DNA of 63,213 bases from Pedobacter hiemivivus (lineage in GTDB: Bacteria > Bacteroidota > Bacteroidia > Sphingobacteriales > Sphingobacteriaceae): NCBI RefSeq assembly GCF_004331685.1, contig NZ_SJSM01000028.1:1-63213 (forward strand). Reading direction: 5' to 3'. The position numbers and the translations under genes are program-made. Positions 33,634-43,135 of this stretch are shown one piece after another (within the stretch, counting starts at the first letter, position 1; the number at the start of each line of letters is the position of its first letter). The notes beneath the pieces were generated by a model. It was not told the origin of the DNA and ran no database searches. It saw nothing but the letters and a program-made list of their open reading frames with translations.

Positions 33634-34939
33634 ATCAATCAAATTAAGCTGCTTAACATTCCTTGTTCCAGGACTCCTCTACGCCCAGGATGTTAAAAAG
33701 TTAAGCTTACAGGAAGCTATAGCACTTGGGATAGAGAATAGCAAGAATCTAAAGCTTTCCCAAAACAAAATAGATCGGGCCGTAGCAAAGCTAAACATGG
33801 TTAAGGATAATGTCTTACCAACAGCAAAGGCTTCATTTCTATACAACCATGCAGAAATCCCAACCAATACGTTAAGCATCGGTGACGCGGATCCAATTAA
33901 ATTGCCTAAACGCGCTGATGCCTTTGTCGGAACAGCAGCCGTAGAAGAACTGATTTATGGTGGCGGGAAACTGAGATATGCGGAAGAATCGACCCGCCTA
34001 CTCACTGATGTAGCAAACCTGGACGCTGACAAAGACAAGGAAGAGATTAGCTATGCCATTATCAATACCTGCTATTCTTTGTTTAAAGTATTGCAAAGCA
34101 AAAAAGTCATTGCCCAAAATCTGGAGTCTATCGCCAGTCAACTTAAGCAATCTCAACGCTTTTTCGAACAGGGTATCGTCACCAAAAATGATGTTTTAAG
34201 GTTTCAACTTCAGCAAGCAAACATCTCCCTTACGGACATGGAAGCCGAAAACAACAGAAAGATCATCAATTATAACTTTGACATCTTACTGGGTTTAAAT
34301 GAAAACACCCAAATTGAAATTGCAGATCCGACCAAAGATTTGAAAACCATAGGCCCCCTAAGCAATTATCTGGACATGGGCGTTGCGAGCAGACAGGAAT
34401 TGAAACAACTGGATTTACAAAATAAGGTTGCTGATGTAAATATTAAATCGGTTAAAGCGAATACTTTACCTACTGTTGGTGTAGGTGCAAATCTCTACTA
34501 CATTAATCCTAATGGCAGCTTTATTCCCTCAGCCAACCAATACATTATGCCGGTAACCATTGGCGCTAACGTTTCCTGGAACATTGGCAACTTATGGACA
34601 AATAAGCATAAAGTAACGGATGCCAGAATACAACAAAAAGAACTTGTGATCCAAAAAGATATCTTTTCTGACCAGGTTAAAACAGAGATCAACAGAAACT
34701 ATCAAAACTACCAGTTGGCCTTAAACAAGATCAGTGTCCTGGAAACATCCATAGCACAGGCAACAGAAAACGACAAGTTGCTTGCTTCAAAGTATAAAAA
34801 CAACGTAGCATCAGCCATAGACAGAATTGATGCCGAAACCCTGCTATATCAGGCTAAAATCAACTTAGAACTGGCCCGAGCGGATGCTGGACTAGCCTAT
34901 TACACTTTATTAAAATCTACCGGAAAAATTTCTCAATAA
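33623..34939 (+). CDS. TolC-family outer membrane efflux protein
   Basis: This 438-residue protein has a signal peptide (KLSCLTFLVPGLLYA) and two outer-membrane-efflux repeats with long coiled-coil stretches. Residues LSLQEAIALGIENSKNLKLS near the N-terminus and FFEQGIVTKNDVLRFQLQQA in the middle are typical. It forms the trimeric outer-membrane channel for the EmrA/EmrB-like pump encoded next. In this position Bacteroidota often encode all three envelope components, as here. The start lies within the tetR gene. Confidence 0.93.
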   Translation: MIHKSIKLSCLTFLVPGLLYAQDVKKLSLQEAIALGIENSKNLKLSQNKIDRAVAKLNMVKDNVLPTAKASFLYNHAEIPTNTLSIGDADPIKLPKRADAFVGTAAVEELIYGGGKLRYAEESTRLLTDVANLDADKDKEEISYAIINTCYSLFKVLQSKKVIAQNLESIASQLKQSQRFFEQGIVTKNDVLRFQLQQANISLTDMEAENNRKIINYNFDILLGLNENTQIEIADPTKDLKTIGPLSNYLDMGVASRQELKQLDLQNKVADVNIKSVKANTLPTVGVGANLYYINPNGSFIPSANQYIMPVTIGANVSWNIGNLWTNKHKVTDARIQQKELVIQKDIFSDQVKTEINRNYQNYQLALNKISVLETSIAQATENDKLLASKYKNNVASAIDRIDAETLLYQAKINLELARADAGLAYYTLLKSTGKISQ

Positions 34940-34960
34940 AATACCATAACAAATTAGGCA

Positions 34961-36004
34961 ATGACAACTGAAAAGAAAAAAAAGAATAAAGTTATCCCGA
35001 TCATATTAGGGGTTCTCATCCTCTTGGGTGCAATATTTGGCATCAAACAATATATCTACTATAGCAAGCACGTAGATACTGATGATGCCCAAATCGATGG
35101 AGACATCAGTCCGGTAGTTTCCCGCGTAGGCGGCTATGTACAGGACATTAAATTCGAAGAAAACACCAGAGTTAAAGAAGGTGATGTATTGGTTAAGCTC
35201 GATGATAGCGACTACAAAATAAAGCTGGAACAGGCCATGGCTGGACAAAAAGGCGCAAGTGCTGGAGTTGGAGTTTCTGAATCACAAATTGCCGCTACCT
35301 CGGCGAATACCAGTACAGCGAAAGCCAATATCGAGGCTGCAAGAGTAAAGTTAAACCTTGCACAAAAAGATTATGACCGTTACCAGAACCTGGTAAAAGA
35401 CGGATCTGTTACCCAACAGCAATTTGATCAGGCCAAAGCGCAAAAAGAATCGGCTCAAGCAGCCTTTACTGCATCAAACGACCAATACAATGCCGCGGTG
35501 AAACAAGTTGGTACTACGCAATCGCAATTGGCTGTAAGCAGCACTGGCGTAACACAACGTCAGGCCGATGTAGATTTTGCCAAATTACAATTGTCCTATA
35601 CAGAAATCAAAGCTCCGGCTTCAGGTATTGTATCTAAAAAGAATGTTCAAAAAGGACAACTTGTACAAGCGGGTCAATCCCTGTTCGCTATTGTAAACGA
35701 GAACAGCTTATACGTTACGGCAAACTTCAAAGAAACTCAACTGGAGGACATAAAAACCGGATCAAAGGTTAAAGTAGAAGTGGACGCTTACCCTGATCAG
35801 GACGTAGAAGGTGAAGTTTACAATTTTGCACCGATTACAGGAGCAAAAGGCTCGTTGCTTCCCCCTGATAATGCCACAGGTAACTTTGTTAAAGTTGTAC
35901 AACGCGTACCCGTTAAAATAAAAATAACCAAAGCCCCAAAAGATATCCTTGAAAAGCTACGTCCTGGAATGAGCGTTAAGGTTTCTGTTTCTATAAAAGA
36001 CTAA
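34961..36004 (+). CDS. HlyD/EmrA-type membrane fusion protein
   Basis: The protein has 347 residues: a cytoplasmic basic head, one transmembrane helix (about 12-30), the barrel-sandwich half-motif VDTDDAQIDGDISPVVSRVG, a long coiled-coil hairpin (about 90-200) and the second half-motif IKAPASGIVSKKNVQKGQLV. It links the inner-membrane pump to the TolC-like channel. It is 21 bases after the TolC gene and 3 bases before the EmrB-like gene. The DTDDAQIDG signature is typical of EmrA. Confidence 0.95.
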   Translation: MTTEKKKKNKVIPIILGVLILLGAIFGIKQYIYYSKHVDTDDAQIDGDISPVVSRVGGYVQDIKFEENTRVKEGDVLVKLDDSDYKIKLEQAMAGQKGASAGVGVSESQIAATSANTSTAKANIEAARVKLNLAQKDYDRYQNLVKDGSVTQQQFDQAKAQKESAQAAFTASNDQYNAAVKQVGTTQSQLAVSSTGVTQRQADVDFAKLQLSYTEIKAPASGIVSKKNVQKGQLVQAGQSLFAIVNENSLYVTANFKETQLEDIKTGSKVKVEVDAYPDQDVEGEVYNFAPITGAKGSLLPPDNATGNFVKVVQRVPVKIKITKAPKDILEKLRPGMSVKVSVSIKD

Positions 36005-36007
36005 ACA

Positions 36008-37555
36008 ATGGCCGAGAAAGGTTTAAAAAAGTGGATTATCACATTTACAGTGATCACAGCTTCACTATTGGAGCTGATTGACACCACTATTGTAAACGTA
36101 GCAATCCCTCAAATACAAGGTAACCTTGGGGCAACTCTAGAAGATGTAGCCTGGTTATCTACCGGTTATGCAGTTGCAAACGTAATTGTATTACCGATGT
36201 CGGGATGGCTGGGCAGCCGTTTTGGACGTAAAAACTATTTCCTCTTTTCCATTATCCTCTTTACCATCGCTTCCTTTCTTTGCGGAAATGCAACTAACCT
36301 CGAAGAACTCATTGCCTTCAGGATTTTGCAAGGACTAGCAGGAGGAGGCTTAATTTCAACGGCACAAGCGATCCTAATAGAAACCTGGCCAAGAGAGGAT
36401 GTGGGTATTGCTACGGCTTTATTCGGCCTTGGAGCGGTTGTAGGTCCTACTGTTGGCCCTACAATAGGAGGTTACTTACTCGAGATCAGTTCATGGCCTT
36501 TGATATTCTATGTCAATATTCCCGTCGGAATCCTTGCGGCCTATTGCACCTATACCTTTGTCAGGGAAACCCCAAAAGATGGAAAAGGAATGCCTGTAGA
36601 TTGGTGGGGTATTTTACTATTGGCGGTTGCCGTTGGTAGTTTACAAACTGTATTGGAAAAAGGAGAAAGTGAAGATTGGTTTGCCACACCATACATTGTA
36701 GCCCTTGCAGTAGCTTCTGTACTAGGTCTAATCCTATTTATATGGAGAGAGCTGAGTACCGACCACCCTATTGTAAACTTTAAAATCATGAGGCATCGTA
36801 GCTTCTCTGTCGGAATGTTTACCTCATTTATTTTAGGGTTTGGCTTATATGGCTCTGTGTTCGTATTTCCTATATTCTGTCAGAATCTCCTTGGGTTTTC
36901 ACCGCTTCAAACCGGAGAACTTTTATTCCCAGGAGGACTTTGTACCATCGTAATGATGCCATTTATAGGGATTATGCTTAAGAAAAACATCCCTGCACAA
37001 TTCATGGCCACCATCGGAATGTTCCTGTTCTTTGTATTCTGCTCTATGCTGAGCCGATCGACACTGCAATCTGGACCTAACGACTTTTTCTTTCCACTAA
37101 TGATACGTGGTGTCGGTATGGCCTTGTTATTTGTGCCATTAACCACGCTGGCTATTCAGGACTTAAAAGGTGCCGAAATTGGTCAGGGTGCAGGATTAAA
37201 CAACATGATGAGACAATTAGGTGGTTCATTCGGTATCGCGGCCTTAACTACGCTTATACACGTACGTCAAGGCTTCCACCGCAGCAACTTACTCGTGAAT
37301 GTTAACGAGTACAACCCTGCCTTTACCGATCGTTTTAACGCCTTTTTAAACAATTTTATGGCCAAGGGCTATTCGTACCTTGATGCCAAGGCACTTGCCA
37401 TTAAGGCAATCGATGGTACAGTAACCAAACAATCGCTATTGTTAACCTATAGTGATGCCTATTGGGTAGCCGGACTGATCTTGCTCTGCTCGATCCCATT
37501 GCTGTACCTACAAAAATTCAAAAAGAATGTCGAAGTGCCAGCAGATCTGCACTAA
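36008..37555 (+). CDS. EmrB/QacA-type (DHA2) drug:H+ antiporter
   Basis: This 515-residue protein has about 14 helices. The motif ELIDTTIVNVAIPQIQGNLG at the first helix and WLGSRFGRKNYFLFS in the first loop are hallmarks of DHA2 drug exporters; VGPTVGPTIGGYL is motif C of antiporters. It expels hydrophobic drugs or acids through EmrA and TolC. It is the last gene of the operon and is followed by an 18-bp hairpin terminator. Substrates cannot be told. Confidence 0.95.
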   Translation: MAEKGLKKWIITFTVITASLLELIDTTIVNVAIPQIQGNLGATLEDVAWLSTGYAVANVIVLPMSGWLGSRFGRKNYFLFSIILFTIASFLCGNATNLEELIAFRILQGLAGGGLISTAQAILIETWPREDVGIATALFGLGAVVGPTVGPTIGGYLLEISSWPLIFYVNIPVGILAAYCTYTFVRETPKDGKGMPVDWWGILLLAVAVGSLQTVLEKGESEDWFATPYIVALAVASVLGLILFIWRELSTDHPIVNFKIMRHRSFSVGMFTSFILGFGLYGSVFVFPIFCQNLLGFSPLQTGELLFPGGLCTIVMMPFIGIMLKKNIPAQFMATIGMFLFFVFCSMLSRSTLQSGPNDFFFPLMIRGVGMALLFVPLTTLAIQDLKGAEIGQGAGLNNMMRQLGGSFGIAALTTLIHVRQGFHRSNLLVNVNEYNPAFTDRFNAFLNNFMAKGYSYLDAKALAIKAIDGTVTKQSLLLTYSDAYWVAGLILLCSIPLLYLQKFKKNVEVPADLH

Positions 37556-37566
37556 ACAAAAACAAT

Positions 37567-37609
37567 AAACAAAATCGCCTGCGTTATAATGACGCAGGCG
37601 ATTTTGTTT
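37567..37609 (+). terminator. Terminator of the efflux operon
   Basis: A perfect 18-bp stem (37567-37584 with 37592-37609) with a GC-rich centre, a 7-base loop and a T-rich right arm. Confidence 0.88.
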
Positions 37610-37659
37610 TCTTAACAATCACATAATCCATTCTTAATCTTCAGCTTATTTCTTCCTGC

Positions 37660-37667
37660 TAGGTTTG
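37660..37667 (+). promoter_or_regulatory. -7 box before the ECF sigma gene (TAGGTTTG)
   Basis: TAGGTTTG matches TAnnTTTG exactly, 23 bases before ATG 37691. No clear TTG at -33. Confidence 0.45.
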
Positions 37668-37690
37668 CCAGCGTTAAGTTCAGGAAGATC

Positions 37691-38290
37691 ATGAAGGAAT
37701 TATATGCTTTATCAGACCGTCAGCTATTGGAATATTGTCGCAATGGTAATGATAAAGCTTTTGACGTCATCTTTCAGCGGTATTTTAAACCCTTGTATTC
37801 CTTATCCCTTAAATACGTCCGTAATACTGAAGTAGCAGAAGAGCTGGCCATGGATTTAATGATGTGGGTGTGGGAGAAAAGAACCACCGATTTTTGTCCA
37901 GAAGGAACGCTTAAAGCCTATTTGTTCCGAGCCATACGCAATAGTGTGATCAGTTTTTTCCGCAAAAAGACCTTAGCTACAGAACCTATTGAGCTGTATC
38001 ATGAGGAAACTATGCAAGATTCAAGGTATGCCGACCATGATCAAATCTCTGCCGAAATAGAGACCTGCCTTCAGAGAAAGCTAAACGAACTTAGTCCGCA
38101 ACGCAGAAAAGTATATGAAATGAGCAGAGAGGAAGAAATGACCTATCCTCAAATTGCCCATAAACTAAATTTATCTGCTAATACCGTCAAAAGTCACATC
38201 AGTTTTTCTCTAAATCATTTGAGAAAAAGCCTACACGAACATCTTGATGTAACTACTCTCCTAATCCTTCTTTCCTGGTTGATAAAATAA
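37691..38290 (+). CDS. ECF sigma factor of the FecR/TonB-receptor locus
   Basis: This 199-residue sigma factor has region 2 at about 25-95 (KYVRNTEVAEELAMDLMMWV; FRAIRNSVISFFRKK) and region 4 at about 125-180 (LSPQRRKVYEMSREEEMTYP, then IAHKLNLSANTVKSHISFSL). This matches the Bacteroidota FecI-like group paired with FecR. It would be released by the FecR protein encoded next when the STN-type receptor binds its ligand, and would drive the downstream surface operon. The last ~18 residues are hydrophobic, as is common in this group. Confidence 0.94.
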   Translation: MKELYALSDRQLLEYCRNGNDKAFDVIFQRYFKPLYSLSLKYVRNTEVAEELAMDLMMWVWEKRTTDFCPEGTLKAYLFRAIRNSVISFFRKKTLATEPIELYHEETMQDSRYADHDQISAEIETCLQRKLNELSPQRRKVYEMSREEEMTYPQIAHKLNLSANTVKSHISFSLNHLRKSLHEHLDVTTLLILLSWLIK

Positions 38291-38363
38291 TTCAATTATT
38301 TTTTAAAATACATTCACCCTACTCCTGCTTTTCTGCGCTATACCTTTTGAAGGACATCGCATT

Positions 38364-39410
38364 ATGCAGCAACCAATAGATAAAGAATTACTAAAAAAAT
38401 ACCTTAAGGACAGTTGTAGCCCTGCAGAATTGCAGCAAGTCCGCGCTTATTTGCTAAGACCGGGTACCAGGGAAATTTTGCATGACCTGATTACTTCTGA
38501 ATCACAAGCGGAATGGGAACAGCAAACCAATACAACGCTGATCCCTGATGATCAAATGAGAGAATGGCAAGCAAAATTTGAGCTAAGAAAAACTGCTCAA
38601 ACAACGCTTTTAGATCAATCCGAAACATCCCGCTCTTTTAGAGGCCCTCGCTTTTTAAAGTATGCAGCAGTATGGATTCCTTTAATCCTCGGCGTCGGAA
38701 TTTATGCTTTTAGCCGGCTAAAAGATAGCCCTTCAACATCGGCCCCTGCTATTGCGACGCTGGTGATGAAAGAATTTAGTACAGTAAAAGGGCAACGGGC
38801 AAAGATTACCCTTGCAGACGGCACATTGGTATATATGGGGCCGGCGAGTACACTAAAATATCCAGAACAGTTTTCGGATTCAACTAGAGTGATCGCACTT
38901 AAGGGAGAAGCCTTTTTCGAGGTAGCCCACAATCCACAAAAACCATTCATCATACACACACAAAACATCCGCACACAGGTACTAGGCACCTCTTTCAAAG
39001 TGAATGCAGTCAAAGGCCGGCCATTTGAAGTGCAGGTGGCTACCGGTAAAGTTCGCGTTGATCGTGTAAATCCAGGGCAAACAGAGCATTTGGCAGTGCT
39101 TACGCCGGGTCAGCAAGTGACGTTAAGTTCCTTAAACAGTACCGCAATACTTGGGCAGGTTGCCGTTCAGGATGTTCGTGGATGGAAAAATTCGAAGCTT
39201 GTATTTAAGGATCAATCCATTGGGGAAATAGCAGGACAACTGGAACGGGCTTATGATGTTCAGTTTAGCTTCAAAAATGCTGCAAAAGCCAGAGAAATAG
39301 TCACGGTAACCCTTCAGGACAATATCCCATTAAACCAAACCCTTCGGGTTTTAAGTGCCGGCGCACAGTTTAAATACAGTATAAAAGGTAAAAACATCAT
39401 CATTAATTAA
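38364..39410 (+). CDS. FecR-type anti-sigma factor / signal transducer
   Basis: This 348-residue protein has a cytoplasmic N-terminus (1-95), one transmembrane helix at about 97-113 (AAVWIPLILGVGIYAF), a periplasmic FecR domain (about 140-235, KITLADGTLVYMGPASTLKY; GEAFFEVAHNPQKPFIIHT) and a C-terminal STN-like DUF4974 domain (FKDQSIGEIAGQLERAYDVQ). It carries the ligand signal from the receptor's N-terminal domain to the sigma factor. Spacing from the sigma gene is 73 bases. It completes a cell-surface-signalling pair. Confidence 0.95.
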   Translation: MQQPIDKELLKKYLKDSCSPAELQQVRAYLLRPGTREILHDLITSESQAEWEQQTNTTLIPDDQMREWQAKFELRKTAQTTLLDQSETSRSFRGPRFLKYAAVWIPLILGVGIYAFSRLKDSPSTSAPAIATLVMKEFSTVKGQRAKITLADGTLVYMGPASTLKYPEQFSDSTRVIALKGEAFFEVAHNPQKPFIIHTQNIRTQVLGTSFKVNAVKGRPFEVQVATGKVRVDRVNPGQTEHLAVLTPGQQVTLSSLNSTAILGQVAVQDVRGWKNSKLVFKDQSIGEIAGQLERAYDVQFSFKNAAKAREIVTVTLQDNIPLNQTLRVLSAGAQFKYSIKGKNIIIN

Positions 39411-39449
39411 GGAAAGGCGGTTATGACTCATTAGTTACTTCAAACAAAA

Positions 39450-39483
39450 CGTTCCCAATGGCCCTGGCAGGCTAAAGGGAACG
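39450..39483 (+). promoter_or_regulatory. Hairpin between fecR and the TonB receptor
   Basis: A 7-bp perfect stem CGTTCCC/GGGAACG (39450-39456 with 39477-39483) encloses a 20-base loop. No T-run follows. It may be an attenuator, a processing site or an operator that separates regulator and receptor expression. Confidence 0.35.
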
Positions 39484-39532
39484 CTTAGATATTTCTTCGG
39501 GCCCTCATTGTTTTGGAAGACACATAGGCACG

Positions 39533-42500
39533 ATGAAATGGCAGCCGGAAAACCGGCCTATTAACAGATTATTTGCCCAAAGGGCAATTTTAACCCGTAT
39601 AACATTCAAATATATGCAAAAAGGATCAATAGCTAATCCTTCACTTTTATTGGAACCCGGTGGTTCCAGATTTTTAAGAATAACTTATTTGCTGATGAAA
39701 TGTTCATTTGTCCTGTTGTTTACTAAGCTTACTATGGTAGGCATGTTGTATGCCAACACCGTTACTGGTCAGAATCTTAGCCGAAAGGTGGATCTGAAGC
39801 TGGAAGGGATGGGGATTAAAGAAAGTCTACTGGCTATAGAAGCCAAAAGTGGCGTTAAGTTTCTGCTTCCGCAGAAGACGCTTGACATCAGCTCCAAAAA
39901 AGTAAATCTCAGGGCCCCTGATATTACAGTTGCCGAAGCGATTAAAAATGTGCTTTCGAACTCGGGGTTAAGATATAAAATAGTAGATCATTATGTGGTA
40001 ATCGAAGCCATCCCCGCCCAGCAGCGCATTACGGGCAAAGTAATTGATGCAGTGAACAAGGAAACCTTACCGGGTGTATCTATCCGGGTAAAAGGCGTGC
40101 AGGGGGGCACCACAACCGATGCCAATGGTAATTTCAGTATGACGATCAGTCAGCCGGAAGTCGTGTTGGTATTTAGCTATATCGGCTATAACAGCAGAGA
40201 GCTGAAAGTTGATAAAAACAGCGGTAACCTTACAGTAGCCATGAGCGCTTCAAGTAAGGCATTGAATGAGGTCACCGTACAGGCAAGAAGAAAAGCAAAC
40301 ACCAGCATCGCCGTTTTGGATGAAAGGAAAAAATCTTCCATTATACAGGATGCCATTTCCTCAGAACTGATTGAAAAGACCGGTAGCATCACAACTACAC
40401 AGGCTTTGCAAAGAGTAGCTGGTGTAACCGTAACCGATGATAAATATGTAGCTATCCGCGGTTTGGGTGATAGAAGTGTAATCGGACAGCTAAACGGTGT
40501 ACGTTTAGCTTCTTCAGATCCAGACAGAAGTACCATTCCTTTAGACCTCGTCCCGGCCTCTCTGTTAGATAACATCACCATTTATAAAACCGTAACCCCG
40601 GATAAACCTGCCGATGCCGCAGCCGGTATTGTAGAGCTAAAAACAAAATCGGTACCTGAAAAGGAGACTTTTGAAATCATAGCACAAAGCGGCTTAAACT
40701 CTAATGTAGGCCTAGGCGGCCAATACAATAGTTTCTGGAACAGCGATATGGGCACTTTTGGCGATAAAATAAACGACAAAAATCTAACTGCTGATTTTAA
40801 AAACCTGGCAAAGCAATATCCTGATGGACTGGGGTCTATTCAAAGCATGATTGCCAATAGCAATTATAGCCCAGCAGCTTATCAGGAAGTCAATCGAATC
40901 AACAATATCATGCAGTCTTTTGATCCGGTAATGACTACCCAATACAAAAAGGCTCCGTTGAACCAATTGTACTCGGCTACTTACGGAAATAGCTATGAGG
41001 TGTTTAAAAAGCATAAAATAGGCTTGATTCTGGGTGGAAATTACTACCGCCGCATTACCGATATTTCTGGTGGAGATTTAACTCAATACAGTATCTATCA
41101 GGGTGTGGTGACTGGCAATCCAGATGTATACAGTCCACGAAATATTCCAAACTATATCACGCCAAACAGTTTGTACATGGGTAAATACCAGACCTATAAA
41201 GAAAATACTGGTGTTGAAACCCTCAATTACGGTACCCTGGCAGGCTTAACCTATCGTTTTAACAGTCGAAACGAAATCAGTATGCAGTATCTGGGTAGCT
41301 GGGGCGGAGAAAGCAAGGCAACAAACCTGTATGGCCGTTATGAATACACAGGCTTACCAGGCGATGTATACACGACTACCTATTCGCTGAAACAGACTTT
41401 CCGTAACCTGAATACATTCAACTTACAAGGAGAGCATAAATTTCTGGATAAAGAAATGTCGCCTCGTTTAAGCTATAATGTGGCCAGCTCCAGGTCGAAA
41501 CAAAACGATCCGGATTTCCGTTTCGCGAGTTTAGTGGACTATATGCCAAGAGCTGGTGGCTGGTACCAGAGACCAGGAGTTGGGGCTGGAAGTACTAGTG
41601 GCGATCTGACTTATACTAAACATCTTTACGCCTTAACTTCTGGTTATGTAAATGGATTTGGCCCTTACGGTATCATGCAGGCAGAGCCAAACGGACGTAG
41701 ATGGCGTAACCTGGATGAAAAAAACTACAACTACAAAGCAGACTTAAGCATCCCTTTTAAATTATTCGGACACATCCAGCAATTTAAAACAGGGGTAAAT
41801 TATTTATTCCGTGACCGCTCTTTCACAGAGAACCAGTTGTTTTTACCAGGTTCTAATTTTACTACTAATAAATCTATCCCACTGTACGATGTGGAAGGCA
41901 ACTTGAACCGACTGGTGAGCAACCAGGTGATCGGCGTAAAAATGCCTGCAGCCAATCAGGGCGAGGGCATGTTGCCTATCGGTGGTTTCTTATACAATAC
42001 CCAGAAGTCTCCAAACAACTATACCGGCTATTTTGAAACCAATGCCCTTTACGGGATGGTAGATTTGAAAATCACTGAAAAACTTCGTTTAGCAGGGGGT
42101 GTACGTTTCGAAACCACTAATATTGGCTCGAAAGTAGATACTGCAGGTGTATTCTTAGATCCTTCATTGACTGCAGGAGGCGCCAACGGCGGAAGGATCC
42201 CTTTGAATCCAATCAACCCCAATTCGGTATACAAAACAGGTTTCAAGCCTTATTACTCTGTAAACGCGACCTATACCTTAAACGACAATATGAATTTCCG
42301 TACGGCTTACAACACCACTTTGGCCAGACCAGAGTTAAGGGAAATTACCAACGTTTTTGAATTCGACGCCTTCCAGATGGGATTGGTAGTAGGTAATCCA
42401 AACCTGAAAAACCAATCTACCCAAAATCTGGATTTCAGATGGGAATGGTTCCCAGAAAAAGGAGAAGTATTGGCAATTTCTGCCTTTGGTAAACGCATCG

Positions 42501-43135
42501 AAAACCAGTTGGTAAAGGTATTCAGCTTGCAAACCGCAGGCTTAGCAGCTACCTACCCAGAGTTTCCAACCATCCAGTTCCAGAACGATCCTAACGTGGG
42601 TAGAGTATGGGGATTGGAGTTGGAGGTAGTGAAAAGCCTTGGCTCCTTATATGATCCTTTGAAGAATTTCTATTTCGGTTCTAACTTGTTACTGGCACAA
42701 AGTGACATTAAAAAAACACCGGAACGTTATGAAGCCATTCGTTCACTGGATCGTTATACGCCAAAAAACTCTCCGCTTTTTGAGCAGGCACCGTATTCTA
42801 TCAACCTTTGGTTAAACTATGAAAACCCAAAATCGGGCTCTGATTTAACCATGACCTTTAATATGGTAGGTGAGCGTTTGGTACAGATTAACCTGACCGG
42901 CGAACCCGATTTATATACGCAACCAGTACCGGTATTGGATTTTGTATTCAGTCAGCGGATCACTAAAAGCGTGAAATTTAAAGGCTACGCTAAGAATATC
43001 CTGAATCCCGCAATAAAAACCGTTTATGCAAATCCTCAGACTGGTGGTAAATGGTACGGTAACGAATACATCAACCGAAGTTTTACTCGTGGTGCAGAAA
43101 TTATGCTGGGCTTTACCTATAACCTTTTTAAATAA
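39533..43135 (+). CDS. TonB-dependent receptor with STN signalling domain
   Basis: The protein has 1200 residues. The signal-anchor-like segment is at about 50-75, followed by an STN domain at about 85-160 (LEGMGIKESLLAIEAKSGVK), a carboxypeptidase-regulatory-like domain at about 163-235, a plug at about 255-375 (TTTQALQRVAGVTV; YVAIRGLGDRS) and a 22-strand-type barrel to the end. The STN domain contacts FecR, so this receptor both imports and signals. ATG 39614 (MQKGSIANPS) is an alternative start that gives a more usual N-terminus. No SusD partner follows; the stop codon overlaps the next ATG as TAATG. Confidence 0.94.
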   Translation: MKWQPENRPINRLFAQRAILTRITFKYMQKGSIANPSLLLEPGGSRFLRITYLLMKCSFVLLFTKLTMVGMLYANTVTGQNLSRKVDLKLEGMGIKESLLAIEAKSGVKFLLPQKTLDISSKKVNLRAPDITVAEAIKNVLSNSGLRYKIVDHYVVIEAIPAQQRITGKVIDAVNKETLPGVSIRVKGVQGGTTTDANGNFSMTISQPEVVLVFSYIGYNSRELKVDKNSGNLTVAMSASSKALNEVTVQARRKANTSIAVLDERKKSSIIQDAISSELIEKTGSITTTQALQRVAGVTVTDDKYVAIRGLGDRSVIGQLNGVRLASSDPDRSTIPLDLVPASLLDNITIYKTVTPDKPADAAAGIVELKTKSVPEKETFEIIAQSGLNSNVGLGGQYNSFWNSDMGTFGDKINDKNLTADFKNLAKQYPDGLGSIQSMIANSNYSPAAYQEVNRINNIMQSFDPVMTTQYKKAPLNQLYSATYGNSYEVFKKHKIGLILGGNYYRRITDISGGDLTQYSIYQGVVTGNPDVYSPRNIPNYITPNSLYMGKYQTYKENTGVETLNYGTLAGLTYRFNSRNEISMQYLGSWGGESKATNLYGRYEYTGLPGDVYTTTYSLKQTFRNLNTFNLQGEHKFLDKEMSPRLSYNVASSRSKQNDPDFRFASLVDYMPRAGGWYQRPGVGAGSTSGDLTYTKHLYALTSGYVNGFGPYGIMQAEPNGRRWRNLDEKNYNYKADLSIPFKLFGHIQQFKTGVNYLFRDRSFTENQLFLPGSNFTTNKSIPLYDVEGNLNRLVSNQVIGVKMPAANQGEGMLPIGGFLYNTQKSPNNYTGYFETNALYGMVDLKITEKLRLAGGVRFETTNIGSKVDTAGVFLDPSLTAGGANGGRIPLNPINPNSVYKTGFKPYYSVNATYTLNDNMNFRTAYNTTLARPELREITNVFEFDAFQMGLVVGNPNLKNQSTQNLDFRWEWFPEKGEVLAISAFGKRIENQLVKVFSLQTAGLAATYPEFPTIQFQNDPNVGRVWGLELEVVKSLGSLYDPLKNFYFGSNLLLAQSDIKKTPERYEAIRSLDRYTPKNSPLFEQAPYSINLWLNYENPKSGSDLTMTFNMVGERLVQINLTGEPDLYTQPVPVLDFVFSQRITKSVKFKGYAKNILNPAIKTVYANPQTGGKWYGNEYINRSFTRGAEIMLGFTYNLFK